Origin: Pratylenchus scribneri
Taxonomy: Eukaryota > Nematoda > Chromadorea > Rhabditida > Pratylenchidae
Length of the DNA stretch: 64,000 nucleotides
NCBI GenBank assembly: GCA_030063045.1
Contig: JAQSEB010000041.1
Location: forward strand, 1,729,501 to 1,793,500
Direction of reading: 5' to 3'
The translations under genes and the position numbers were made by a program. Shown here in pieces: positions 1 through 10,800 of the stretch; positions within the stretch are counted from its first letter, which is position 1; every line of letters begins with the position of its first letter. The notes below the pieces were generated by a model. The model was not told the origin of the DNA and ran no database searches. It saw nothing but the letters and a program-made list of their open reading frames with translations.

Positions 1-43
1 TCTTAAATTTATCGATTAAATTTTAAAGAATAATGGGGATTGT

Positions 44-333
44 AAATATTGGAAATCTCAGCTTATAGGCTTTGTACGGACTCAAAAATAGATTCATTCG
101 ACTCGGCATAGTCAATTTAGTCTATTAAATTTCAATTTCAAACCCGAAATTAAGCTTGGGCCAAAGTTAGTAAACCAAAACCGGTTTGGGTTTAAACATC
201 GGTTCAATTTTTCAAAACTAGTTCAAATCGGTTTGAAATTGAACTTTCATAGACTAAATCGACCATTCCGAATCGAATGAACCTATTTTTGAATCTCTGA
301 GTTGCGCATAGAAGCCAAGATTTCCAATATTTT
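44..333. repeat. Foldback (long inverted-repeat) element in PDK intron
   Basis: Bases 44-125 and 249-333 are imperfect inverted copies of each other. Both arms contain AAATATTGGAAATCT at the outer end and a TAGACTAAAT-type stretch at the inner end, around a centre rich in GGTTTAAAC-like sequence. It lies in the intron after PDK exon 4. It has no coding capacity and is probably a MITE-like element. Confidence 0.7.
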
Positions 334-355
334 TAAGATGGATCAATATTCTGAC

Positions 356-863
356 CTGAACCACAGTGCTATGCCGTTTCAATATAATTTGCAGTTGATC
401 GTTGAACCTGGAACTGATGAGAGTCAGAGAGGAGAAGTGTTGAAAACAACTTTAGAATTTCTTGGCAATCGCCTTCGGCATCTTCAAAAATCAATAATTC
501 CTTGAATGATTGTTTGTACCAATCGGCGACTTGTTTTGCACTAAAATAACTGTTTTTATTAACCAAATTTTAAAATAAACCTCGGAGTTAAGAGTAAATT
601 GTTCGGCAGTAGCTCAATTTCCTTCATTATATTTGCCAACCGGACCAACATCTCCGTTTTGAGGAATGTGAATGAGGATTTGGCAGTGCCGTGTCGGCCA
701 AAATCCAAATATTGTTGAATAGTTAGCGAAGATGGTCCTTTTAATTTTATTGGATTAATAAAAATGACTAATAAATCAGCTGACTATATTGGCTGTACTG
801 CTCGAGTTTTTGGCAAATCGAACCGCCGAAAATTGAAGATAGACAACGTCTCGTAATTTGCAT
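356..863 (-). CDS. pdhk-2: Pyruvate dehydrogenase kinase, 5' part (3' end off window)
   Basis: Mitochondrial kinase that inactivates the pyruvate dehydrogenase complex by phosphorylating E1-alpha. Four exons can be read on the minus strand, about 785-863, 581-737, 451-540 and 356-413. The start at 863 opens a basic leader ([13 protein letters not shown]) suited to mitochondrial import. The family's N-terminal helical-bundle signatures follow in order: [38 protein letters not shown] and LKRHSTVV. The catalytic ATPase half is not here. After the donor at 355 the intron holds an inverted-repeat element and the gene runs off the left edge. The frame is consistent across all three introns seen. 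The family call is strong; the symbol follows the C. elegans orthologue. Confidence 0.88.
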
Positions 864-1150
864 TAGTGATGTATGTTCTGGTAAGCTAATTTTAGTGTTG
901 TACAATAATATTCACAATAAAACCAAAAAATAGATAAAATCGCAAAAATAAAAACAAATAGTGACATAAAAAATCAAACAATCTTTTTTTAAATTTTTAT
1001 CTACAAATTATAAAAATGTTTATATTGAATTTGTATAAAAGTCACAATTCTTAAAAAAAGAAATTATTTTTAGAGGTTAGATTCATCATCATCAGAGTCA
1101 TTGATGGTGTGGAATGCCCGTATTGTCCGCTTGGTTTTGTGACCTTCTTC

Positions 1151-1434
1151 TCATTTATCCGCCAACAATTTCTTCATTGCAAAGTACACAACGATGATAC
1201 CAGAGAAACACCCGCCGACGACGAGAATATGTTTAATTGGAATCTCAGGAATCTCATGCTGAAATTCAAAAATAAATTGAATATTAATTAAATTTTTACT
1301 TTATGATAGTGGAGGATGGAATGTTGCGTGGTGAAGACCTTGTCGCCATTAAGTTGAGGAAGTGTTAATGCCAAATTTCCTAAGTCCATTTTCAGCGGTT
1401 GGGTCATTAATGAAATATCAAATTTTTCGAGCAT
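1151..1434 (-). CDS. Small tail-anchored membrane protein, unknown
   Basis: A two-exon gene of about 80 codons (exons 1300-1434 and 1151-1258) with a 41-bp intron ending TTTCAG. The first half is soluble (begins MLEKFDISLM). The second half has a single hydrophobic segment (HILVVGGCFSGIIVVYF) followed by a short basic tail ending KKLLADK and a stop, the layout of a tail-anchored protein of the ER or outer mitochondrial membrane. A stop codon lies in frame just upstream of the chosen ATG. It sits 288 bp upstream of the PDK start on the same strand, so the two could share a transcript. I do not recognise the family. Confidence 0.5.
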
Positions 1435-2199
1435 TTCTTTTTTTTATCTAGAATTAGAGAAAATAAAATAAAAAATAGTAAAGAATTTTGTTTGGTATGT
1501 CATTTAGTCAGATTAAAGGTTGTGAATCAGTAAAAATTTGGGAAAAGTTCGAATCCGCCAAAGGTCAATAATTTTTTTATCAAACTAGTTTAATGCCATC
1601 AAACGATTGCAAATTTCATAAGTATTACGAAGGAATCGGAAAATTCTACCCATTGCAAAATTTTCTACTTTATCTCTCGTTTTTTTGGCTTTTGCCGATA
1701 TTTCTGTTCTATTTTTCTCTGCCCACCAATACATTCTCTATCTTTAGAGAATTTTAATTCGGTATGATCTTAACAATTATCAAAGCCAAATTTTGGCTTA
1801 TGAGATGACATAAAGAAGCTTAAAAAAGCAATTTTATTTTTTTTTTAATTCATATGTATTTTAAAAAATGTAAAAAGTAGATTTATTTTTAAATTGGCAT
1901 TTTGTTTGGCGGAAATTTAAAAAAAGTGAAAAATTTTGCGGAACGCGCCAAAGTGCAAATTTTGCGAAACGCGCCAACCCCAACCCCTATTTTACAGGAG
2001 AAAAAGAAAACATTACTGCTTTGCTTATTCCTTATTGCTATCTCCAGGCTCCCCTGGCCAAAAATACAAAAATCTACAATTAAATCATCGATTCTATTTT
2101 GACTTATTTTATTGATTTCTTCCATATTATTTTCACAAAAATTAAAACATTTCTAAGACAAATTTATACTCCAAATACCAAAAGTGCCATTTCCTTTGA
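1435..2199. other. Intergenic, A+T-rich, divergent-promoter region
   Basis: No supportable gene. Around 1925-1976 a unit of about 21 bp containing TTTTGCG(G/A)AACGCGCCAA occurs twice in tandem. Overlapping reading frames near 1890-2125 on both strands have no splice or family support. The stretch separates a minus-strand gene from the plus-strand PP2C gene and so probably holds both promoters. Confidence 0.5.
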
Positions 2200-4038
2200 A
2201 TGCCATCCCAATATGGTCATGAAACGAAGGACAATGAAGAAGAACTTCTCAAAAATGCTTTAAAAAATTATTTCTCATCATCCACATCATCTTCGGATGC
2301 GCCCCAAAAGATTCAAATTCGTCACAAATCTCCATTTTTGTATTCCAAAACATCCAAACATGATGCCCGCGGCGATGCAATGTCTTTAGCCTTGGAGAAT
2401 ATGATTCAAAGGTAATTTTAAAACAAAAATTGAATACGGATATAATTAATTATTTAAGAAATTTCCCTCTCTGGGCCGCCCACCTTATTGCCAACGATTT
2501 TGTTGATGCATTTGCCGAAAAATTACAAACAAATAAAATTTCTTTCACAAATGGTTTTTTAATAAATAAAAATTATTAAAATTTATATTTTTTTCAGACT
2601 ATCAAGCAATCGAAGCAAATTCGTGGAGTCGACAGGTTATTGAATGTTTCGAAAATTACATTCGGGAATTATCGCAAGGCGTTCGAGACTTACCTGGTGG
2701 GTTAAACCGGCAAAAAATTTTGTGAATTATTAATTTTTAGTGATGCCTGAAGGATGGAACAATTTACCGATTTCATTTTGTGCTGAACGCAATAAAAAAC
2801 CAAAAATGGAAGATCGGCAAATCATATTGGTGAATTTTTAAATTAAATTGAATATTTTTTTTTGGAATTTAGCCTTCATTGGAAGTTGCGGCTCCCCAGG
2901 AAAATAAAGTACTAAATTATTGGAATAATTTTTTAATTAATTTTTATTCATAGAAATTTGCAAACAATGACGCATTTTTCGCCGTTTTTGATGGTTTATT
3001 CACTTTTAATTTATTTAAAAAAATATATTTTCCAGGACATCATGGCCCGGAATGCGCCGCATATGCCAGTGCTCATTTTGTTGAATGCCTTTTTGAGTCA
3101 ATGGATGAATCGCCGGAAATAACGGCGGACATGGAAAAAGTGTTGAAAGATTCATTCGAAAAAATGGACAAAAGAATTACAGCACTATGTCAAAATGAGG
3201 TAAATAAATTATAATTAAAATTTTAAATAAAAAAATATTAAGAATATCAAAAGTGGAACAACGGCAAGTTGTGTTTATTTGAAGGGAACGGAGACGGCAT
3301 ATTTGGCATGGTGCGGGGACTCTTCAATAGGTGGGTAAACTTTGTGGCATTTTTAAATTTATTGACCCCAATTTTAAGGTATTCTCAACAACAAATCGGT
3401 GGAAACAATTTCAATACCGCATAAACCTGAAGACCCGGTCAGCAAATTAATTTTTTTTAAAATTATCCACAAAAACAATTTTAGGAGGAAAGGAAACGAA
3501 TTGAAGAAGCCGGCGGAATGGTTGTGAACATAAATGGAGTGCCCAGGCTGAATGGCGTCCTCAATTTGAGCAGATCATTAGGGGATATTCGAGCAAAGGT
3601 ATACAAAAAAAAAATAATTAAAATATTTTTGAAAATTTGATATTTAATTAAAAATCTTTTCGGGAAAAATTATTAAATTTAAAAAATCGTATAAATAAAA
3701 TAATTAAAGCCAATGGTCAGCCCGGAGCCCGATGTACTTGCATATCCGCTGGCTGCCGATGACCATATCCTTTTCCTTGCTTCCGATGGAGTTTGGGACA
3801 ATTTGGAGGAGGAGGAAATTTTTGAGGCAGTGAAAACATTTTTGGCTGATCATTCAACCAAAGGTCTTTTATTCACTCAAAATTATGGTATTAAATAACA
3901 TTTTTTAAAGATTACAAATTGCTGGCCGAATTCATTGTGCAAAAGGCAAAAGAAGCTGGTGCCTCCGATAATTTAACCCTAATTTGTGTCTTCATAAAAC
4001 CGCTGGATGAAATTTGGAACAAATTTGCACCAACATAA
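2200..4038 (+). CDS. PP2C-family Ser/Thr phosphatase (FEM-2/PPM1F-like)
   Basis: Metal-dependent protein phosphatase, 12 exons and about 425 residues. Exon lengths sum to 1278 nt with the frame kept throughout. The N-terminal ~150 residues (helical, acidic) precede the catalytic domain. Its PP2C motifs are in order: KMEDRQ, FAVFDGHHG (metal-binding Asp and the loop), SGTTASCVY, AWCGDSS, HKPEDPEERKRIEEAGG, LNLSRSLGDIRAK, ILFLASDGVWDNL and ASDNLTLICV. Length, the N-terminal extension and motif spacing resemble PPM1E/F (CaMKP) and the nematode sex-determination phosphatase FEM-2. I cannot separate those by eye. The usual DGHGG is DGHHG. The start follows an A+T-rich leader. The gene converges on the TrpRS gene, 120 bp away. 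Confidence 0.9.
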
Positions 4039-4157
4039 TATTAATTATTTAACATTTGATTCATTTTTTATTCAATTTAATATTTATTTCAACAATAAAA
4101 AATGATTTACAAAAAAATGTAACAATTTTTAAACAATAAAAACCTAAATTAAATCAT

Positions 4158-6295
4158 TCATTCAAAGCCAATAATCGATTTGATTTCATCCAAATTCTTT
4201 CGGGCCATTGGCCTCGCAATTTCCTCTCCTTCCCTCAATGTGTCCAGCAATCGTTCATCGGCGGCCAATTCTTTGTATTTCTCTCGGATTGGATCCAAAT
4301 GATCACTAAAATTAAATAAATTATTTTAAAACTGTATTTAATTTTGGGAAAAAAATTGAAAATGACAATAGATTTTAACGGTTCAATGGTTTATCCTAGG
4401 CTAGGCCCTCAAATTCTTATAGATCTCATCAAGATGCATTGATTGGTATATAATTTGTCATTTAAACCGTTTAAACCATTTTATGGTTTTTGTTCTAAAT
4501 GAATTTAAAATTGGTTAAATCAAAGCGAAACCATAACCAAACGATTTTTGTCGATGAGATTTATCGATTGGATATAAGGTTTAAGGTCTAGCAAACACAC
4601 CTGCTGGAGCCTGGACCGTTCTAAACCATTATAACCATTTCGCCATTTTCAATACTTTTTTTTCGTCAATTTATTTATTCATAATTAAATAAAAAATAAT
4701 ACTTTATAATGGAGGCCAATTTGAGTTTGAAGCCAAGCGTGTTCAATTCTCTGCTCTCCTCCACAACATCCGTCGGACATTGCCCCGTGAAACTACAATA
4801 GAGATCAACCTAAAATTGTTTTTTAAATATTTTTTTAAATAAAATACAAAATATTCTCACAATATTGCTTATTGCCGGCCTCGCCTCTGGTTCATAAGTA
4901 ATTTTGGGGTTAAAATCGCTGAGCATTCCCTTCACTTTTTGGGTGACCAATTCGGCCGGGTCCGCAATGTTAATCCTTGACATTTCTTGCAAATCCGATT
5001 TGCTCATTTTCTTAGTTGGATCTTTCAGACTTTTTATTTTCGGATTTTCACTGCGAATCTATAAATGAAAAAATATTTAATTAAAAAAAATAATTAATTT
5101 TAATTAATTAAATTGCTTACCAATTCGGGTATGGCAAAGAAGTCACTTTTGGTTTTTCGATTGAATTGTTCGGCAATATCCCTGACTATGTCCAAATGCT
5201 GTTGCTGATCACTGCCCACAAGGACGTGCGTTGATTTGAATGCCAGAATATCGGCCGTTTGCAATAATGGATAGGTGACCAATCCAATTGGGACCGATCC
5301 GTGTTTGTATGCCCTGGATTTGTCTTTGTATTGTCCAATGCTGGTTAATTGTGGCTAAAATTGTTGTAAAATAAAAATTAAGAGAAAATTTTAATTATTT
5401 ATTTATGTAATTTTTTGTCGAATTTTTTAGGCCATAAACTTAGCCACAATAAAGTTTTTGGGGATTAGGGTTAAATTAGACGACTTCTATTGAGTGAACT
5501 AATTTAAAGTGAAGGGGGTTGAGTCAATGTCTCGTTAGCGCAGTCGGTTGGAGAGTTGTTTTTTGCCCATTTTGACTCAGGTTCGATTCCCAGACGGGTA
5601 TAATATATTTTCAGCAAACCAGAATATAGAAAATTTGTGAAATGCAAGATTTGACTATTAATTGAATATTTTGATATAGTTTATTGATTAGGCCTTATTA
5701 GATTAAAAGGGAGCTGAATTTGGATAATTTTTATTTCCTCTTTCAATGTTTTTTGCTCTAAATTAATTGTCTTTTAAATAAATAAATTATTCAACAATAA
5801 TCAATTACCAATGTCACGGAAGTTCCCAAAATCCACATAAATTGTGTGAGTTCAGGCAGCCTGCTTTGTTGAATCAAAATTGTCCTTTTTGGATCAATCT
5901 TAACATTGCGAATTTTATCGATTTATTGATTGATCAAAAACTGACCCCGGCTGATAAAAGAAGTGCAAGTGTTTGGCGAATATCTTTCCTCAACTTAATA
6001 AAACAGTTTTATTTGATCATATTTTAGTTTCTAAACCTGATTTGCATCCCGGTAACCCGTAGAAATGGAATGGAGATCGGCAATTGCCAACAATTTGTGG
6101 GAAAATTTTGCATCCTAAAATTGTATTAAACTTTGTGATTTTTTGTTGAACTCACGGATTGAAGATTGATAAATGACTTGAGGAAGCCCTTAAAATTAAA
6201 TGATTTTGTGATTTAAATATTGACAAGTTTACCAAATAATTTCCAATATGAATGCTGCCTGTAGGCTGGATACCGGATAAAAGTATTTTGCTCAT
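4158..6295 (-). CDS. wars-2: Tryptophanyl-tRNA synthetase, mitochondrial type
   Basis: Charges mitochondrial tRNA-Trp. It is a bacterial-type class I synthetase of nine exons. The class I signatures are visible: HIGN in LSGIQPTGSIHIGNYLG near the N terminus and KKMSKSD further on. Family stretches between them include IADLHSI, TILIQQSRLPELTQF, THVLVGSDQQQHLDIV and the C-terminal RPAISNIV. The protein begins directly at MSKILLSGIQPTG with no clear presequence, so an upstream leader exon is possible. Intron 5 (about 5355-5807) holds a tRNA-like sequence and intron 8 (about 4312-4703) an inverted-repeat element. The start lies 109 bp below the PEX10 stop on the same strand, typical of a nematode operon pair. 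Confidence 0.92.
4372..4645. repeat. MITE-like element, family D (copy 1)
   Basis: Inverted-repeat element in TrpRS intron 8. Its outer ends read AACGGTTCAATGGTTT and, in reverse, GGACCGTTCTAAACCATT. The internal GATGAGATTTATCGATTGG motif recurs at other copies (52190, 59100, 60410). Non-coding. Confidence 0.6.
5529..5600 (+). repeat. Degenerate tRNA-like sequence in TrpRS intron 5
   Basis: Carries a box-A-like TTAGCGCAGTCGGTTGG and a box-B-like GGTTCGATTCCC with tRNA-like spacing. The acceptor and T-arm stems do not pair fully (the arm beside the T-loop has two mismatches). It is therefore read as a pseudo-tRNA or the head of a tRNA-derived SINE, not a working tRNA gene. It is antisense to the host gene. 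Confidence 0.5.
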
Positions 6296-6404
6296 TCAAA
6301 ATTGCATTTGCTTGCTATAAGTTTTTATTTAATAACAATTTAAAAAAATCGATAAAAATTGTTCAAATAACAAATTCATTTAAAAATTATTTAAAAAACT
6401 TTCA

Positions 6405-7597
6405 TTAAAAATTTAATAATGGAATTGTTCGTGAAAAATGATATTTATTTCGGCAATATGGACATTTCACCATTTGCGATTCATTTTCAATAAAATCATT
6501 TAGGCAAGAAATACACAAAAGATGGCCGCAGGTTAATGAAACATGTTGAACATTTGATGAGCAAATTTTACATTCTCTCGTCTTAAAATAATTTAAATTA
6601 TTCTAAATTTTTAAGGTATAAGGACTTACTCTTTTAATAATTTGATTCGTCGTTGGTTGAGCATTTTCTCCTCTCATTTTCACAATATCAAATATTAAAA
6701 TTGCAATAAATTGAATGAGAGCGGAAAGGCCGATCAGAATTCTCAATGAGGAAGGAAACTAAAAAATGAATTTTAATTATTAAATTTAATTTGAAAAAAT
6801 ATTACAAAATTCTGTTGAGGTCGAGTGCTTAAATATGAAATCCTGGCCAATGTTTTGCCTAATTTGTAATTTGTGAAACCAAAAAGGAAAAGAATTGCTT
6901 CAAAATGATAAATATTTAATAATCTGTAAATTTATTATTTAAATTAAATAAAAAATTAATTAAAATTAAAACCTTAATGTGTTGAAATATTTAGAATTTG
7001 TAAATGCATTTGATAATAATCCGGATTGCGCGAAAACATCCACAAAAATGTGCAAAATTCGTTGGAAAATGGATGGCAATTGTCGATTGGAATTTGAATT
7101 AATTTGTACCAATCCAACATATTCTTCGCCCAATGTCTGTAAATCTTAGAAATTTTATTGAAGATAAAAATTAAAATTCTCTGGTTAGGATTTATAAAGG
7201 AAGATTTTAAAAAAATAAATTTTTTAAAATTTTCTACCCCAAAGGATTAACTCTTCAATTTCAAGTAGGTATTGGGTTCGAATCCGCTTAGAGGAAGATA
7301 TTTTTCCGGTCGTCTTGTTTCTCACTTTTATGCATTTTTATATATTCTACGGTACATTTCTAGATGAAACACAGTAATTTGACCTAAAATAACCCAAAAT
7401 TTCGACTTACTTTTTGCATTTGTACATGTCAAATATGAAAATGAACAAATGATTGGTGCCAATTTGCCTATTGTAGCCAAATGTCGCTCACCGAATAAAC
7501 TGCGAGCAATGTCCACAAATTGATCATTCAATTTACGAACGAATTCGGCGTCTTTGCGTTCAGCAATAATAATCTCTGCGAAATCTGCCGTTGCCAT
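6405..7597 (-). CDS. prx-10: Peroxin-10, peroxisomal RING E3 ligase
   Basis: PEX10 forms part of the peroxisomal membrane RING complex that ubiquitinates and recycles the import receptor PEX5. The protein starts MATADFAEIIIAERKD and has the family's LQTLGEEYVGLVQ signature just after the first intron. Hydrophobic membrane segments follow (SLRILIGLSALIQFIAILIF), then a C-terminal C3HC4 RING: CKIC, CGHLLCISC, CPYC. The first intron (about 7149-7400) holds a tRNA-derived SINE. The correct acceptor is CTAAG at about 7150, because it restores the conserved LQTLGEEY frame. It lies 229 bp downstream of the PRMT5 stop and 109 bp upstream of the TrpRS start, all on the minus strand. Confidence 0.9.
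7225..7400 (+). mobile_element. tRNA-derived SINE-like element, copy 1
   Basis: Box B (GGGTTCGAATCCGC) is followed by AGAGGAAG, a T-run, and the family tail CACTTTTATGCATTTTTAT with ACATTTCTAGA near the end. It lies antisense inside PEX10 intron 1. The same tail recurs at 23430, 49280, 49440 and 58120. Confidence 0.65.
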
Positions 7598-7825
7598 TAA
7601 GCTAAATTTAAATTGAAAATTAATTGAATAAAAAATTTATAATTAATTAAATGAATGGAAATATCCAATTATTTATTATAAAACAATGATTTGAATTTTT
7701 ATTTAATAAAATTTATAAATTAATCAACAATAAATTAAGTCAAAATGAGAAATTGGCAAAATTAACAAAGTCAAAATCAACAATTAAATTATTGCCATTG
7801 GCATTTTTCCCGTATATTTAATCAA

Positions 7826-10800
7826 TCAATACAGTTTCATATTATGAGATTCTCCATTGGAATTTTGCAATTCTTTAGTCACAATTTCGTTATCTCCCTG
7901 TTTAATTTACTGATTAGAATAAAAATTTTTACCAAAAAAAAAAATACCCGGTATTTGATTTGCCACTCGTACCAGCATTTTTCGGCATCCACCTTCCTGG
8001 CAATGCAAAATGTAATGTCCGTGGATTTATCAAAATAAATCAGCTCGCGAAGAGGGAATAATGCTGGAAACCTTTAAATTATTTTAAATTTATTTCAGAA
8101 AATTTTTAAAATTGAAGAAAAATTACCAAGACTGCAAATTTGGCGTATGTTTTGATGGATGCGTGGATAAAACAATATTCTTATAGAGAATTACTTGAAA
8201 ATGTCCAGAAAATCCCATCAACTAATTTTTAAATTAATTAATTTCATTTACATTTTAAATAACCTCCGAATTTGGTTTAATCGTAAATTTAAGCTCGGCA
8301 TGCCGCAAATTGGATGTTCCATTTCGGTTTGGATGGAAGAAATCGAAGCATTTCTTTGGCTGGTCCAGGTAGCAATATTCCGAAAGAAAAACGACATAGA
8401 AAGAATCCGTGATTTTGCGTTTTAATCTGTAAAAAAATATTTAATGATTTTTTAAAATTTTAATTAATTTATTTTTTTTTGATTAAAAAGAACCAGCGGG
8501 CGAGCCCGCTGGTTCTTAAGGGGGTGACGGAAGGAATACGTGGGTCAGTTGGAAGAAAGCGCTAACGCGCTTTAAAAGGTTTCTAGAAGGGTTATATTTC
8601 ATATTAGAATCCATTCCGCATTTTTCTAATCAAAATTCAACTCGCGCACAACCGGTTTAAAAATTTAAACCGGTTTAATTCTCAAATTAAACCTCAAATT
8701 CGTAATCTCCATCATCGAAAACCTCTAAAAAAATTATCTGCCCATGGTGGGATTCGAACCCGCGACCTCCGTTGTTGTTGTTGTTGTTTTTGCCAGGTTA
8801 TTTTCAATTGCGGGATAATCTTGGAATTAGTTGTTCTGAAATTAAGCGAGGATTAGTCCACAGGTCAGCGGGTTTTAAAGTAGTTGGAAATGAGGGACAG
8901 ATGAATAGATGTGGAGGGTCATGAGGAGTTCTGCTGTAATCTGGGCAGTTGTTCGGGACGAGAGGGTCCAGGCGATTTCGATATGAATTAAGAGCGCTGC
9001 AATAACCGGAGCGGAGTTGTGAGAGGATTGTGCGGGTATGGCGGGGGAGTTTTTTCTCTGTTTTGGAAATTCTTGGTGGAAGTGTTCCTAATATAGGGTT
9101 GTTAGGAAAGTTGTTGATGGTGCTTTGGACTGTGGAAAAGTGAATTCTTTGTTGTATTTGACGGATGGGAATAGGACCCTGAACGCCTTGAATAGCAGCT
9201 TGGCTAACTCTATCTTTTGAGAAGGATCGGAGTGTGTTTTTCATGCATCGAGGACGTTCAAATGAAGTTAATTCGTGGTTGGGGTGGTTGGGGTCGAAGC
9301 AAGCTGCAAAGAACTGGTCTGTGAGCATGGTGTTGTGTTCTACGACCGGTAATATTTCCGTTTCACAATGAAGGTGTGAAATGGGTGACATTTTGGTGCA
9401 GCCGGTGGCTATTCTCAGGGCGGTGTTTTGTGATGACTGGAGTTTACCAAAGATGGTATTGGAGAGAAGAGGAGTCCAAACTGGCGCAGCATAATTGATG
9501 AGGGATCTCCCAATGGCCTTATATGTGGAGGAGATAATCTCTTTTTGTTGTCCCCAACTGGAACCGGCTAACGCCTTCAGAATGTTGTTGCGCCTAGCAA
9601 CTTTGCTGGCAATGTTGCGACCATGGTGAGAAAAGGTAAACATTGTGTCGAAGGTGACTCCCAATATTTTAGGCCGTTTTTCGAGTGGTAGGAGTGTGTT
9701 CTCGATGAAGACTCTTGGGTGCATGCAAGCTTCCCTGGTATCTGGAGTGACCAATGTGACAGAGGATTTTGCTGCCGAAATGCTGAGGGATCGGTTGTCA
9801 AGAAATTCTTTTAATTGTGGAAGAAAATTGTTGAGGCGTCGAACAATTGGGCCTATTTTCGGGCCTGATGAGAATAATGTAATGTCGTCGGCGTAACTGA
9901 CGAGATGGATGCCTGGGGGTGGGGTGGGAAGATCCCGAATGTAGGCATTAAATAATGCCGGTGAAATGACGCTGCCCTGAGGTACTCCTGTTCGAATTAT
10001 GCGGAACGGTGAGGAGGCGTTGCGAAAGTTAGTGGAAGATTGGCGACCCCTGAGGTATGTGGAGAGCCAGCGGGCTATTGGGGATTGGCAGTTGGCATTG
10101 ATTAGATCGATCAGGAGGCGATGGTCTACCGAGTCGAATGCCTTAGAAAGGTCCAGGGCAATGATGACTGTACGATGTGCTGGTCGTTTTTGATTAAATC
10201 CATTTGAAATATGGTTAGAGAGTTTGAGCAGCGCGGAAGTAGTTGAGTGATTTTTGCGAAAGCCATGCTGGTGACTTGCAGGCGGCAGTGAAGTTCGGGG
10301 AGGGGCAATGTGAAAATAACCTGGAGATTGATAGACCATTTGCAACAACGTTGTTGTTGTTGGCTGCACGTCGGAAACGCGGTCTGTTTGCAGCCTGCGA
10401 CCTCCGTCCAACTCCTCCTCTCTTCCCGAATCGACCAAAAAATCCAAAGGGGCCGAGTTGGCCAATTTCTGCAGCGTGTAGGGCCAAGGGTTTTGAGTTT
10501 AGACCCCATAAACCATATATCATTCGAAAGCTGACACTCTTGCGGAGTGCCCTTTCTCCGGGCCCAAAACCCAAAAATCAAAAGGAAAAAAGTTTTACCT
10601 ACACAAACCGAAAAAGTTCAATTTTTTAAACCGGTTTTGGCTAATATCTCGAAGCCACTTTAAGATTTTAAAAAAGTTGGAATTTTCTATTGTATCCCAT
10701 CGATATAGGAAACTTTTCAGAAAAGATGGCTAAAAGTGGCTGGCTAGATTTTCGCCAACTTGAAAAAATAACGATAAACAGAAAATATTATAATATTATA

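Noticed and set aside
5529..5600. Functional tRNA gene in the TrpRS intron
   Set aside because: Box A and B are recognisable, but the acceptor and T stems are mismatched.
10126..10629. Overlapping frames opposite and beside the LINE RT
   Set aside because: They are shadows of the RT frame and of host flank outside the target-site duplication.
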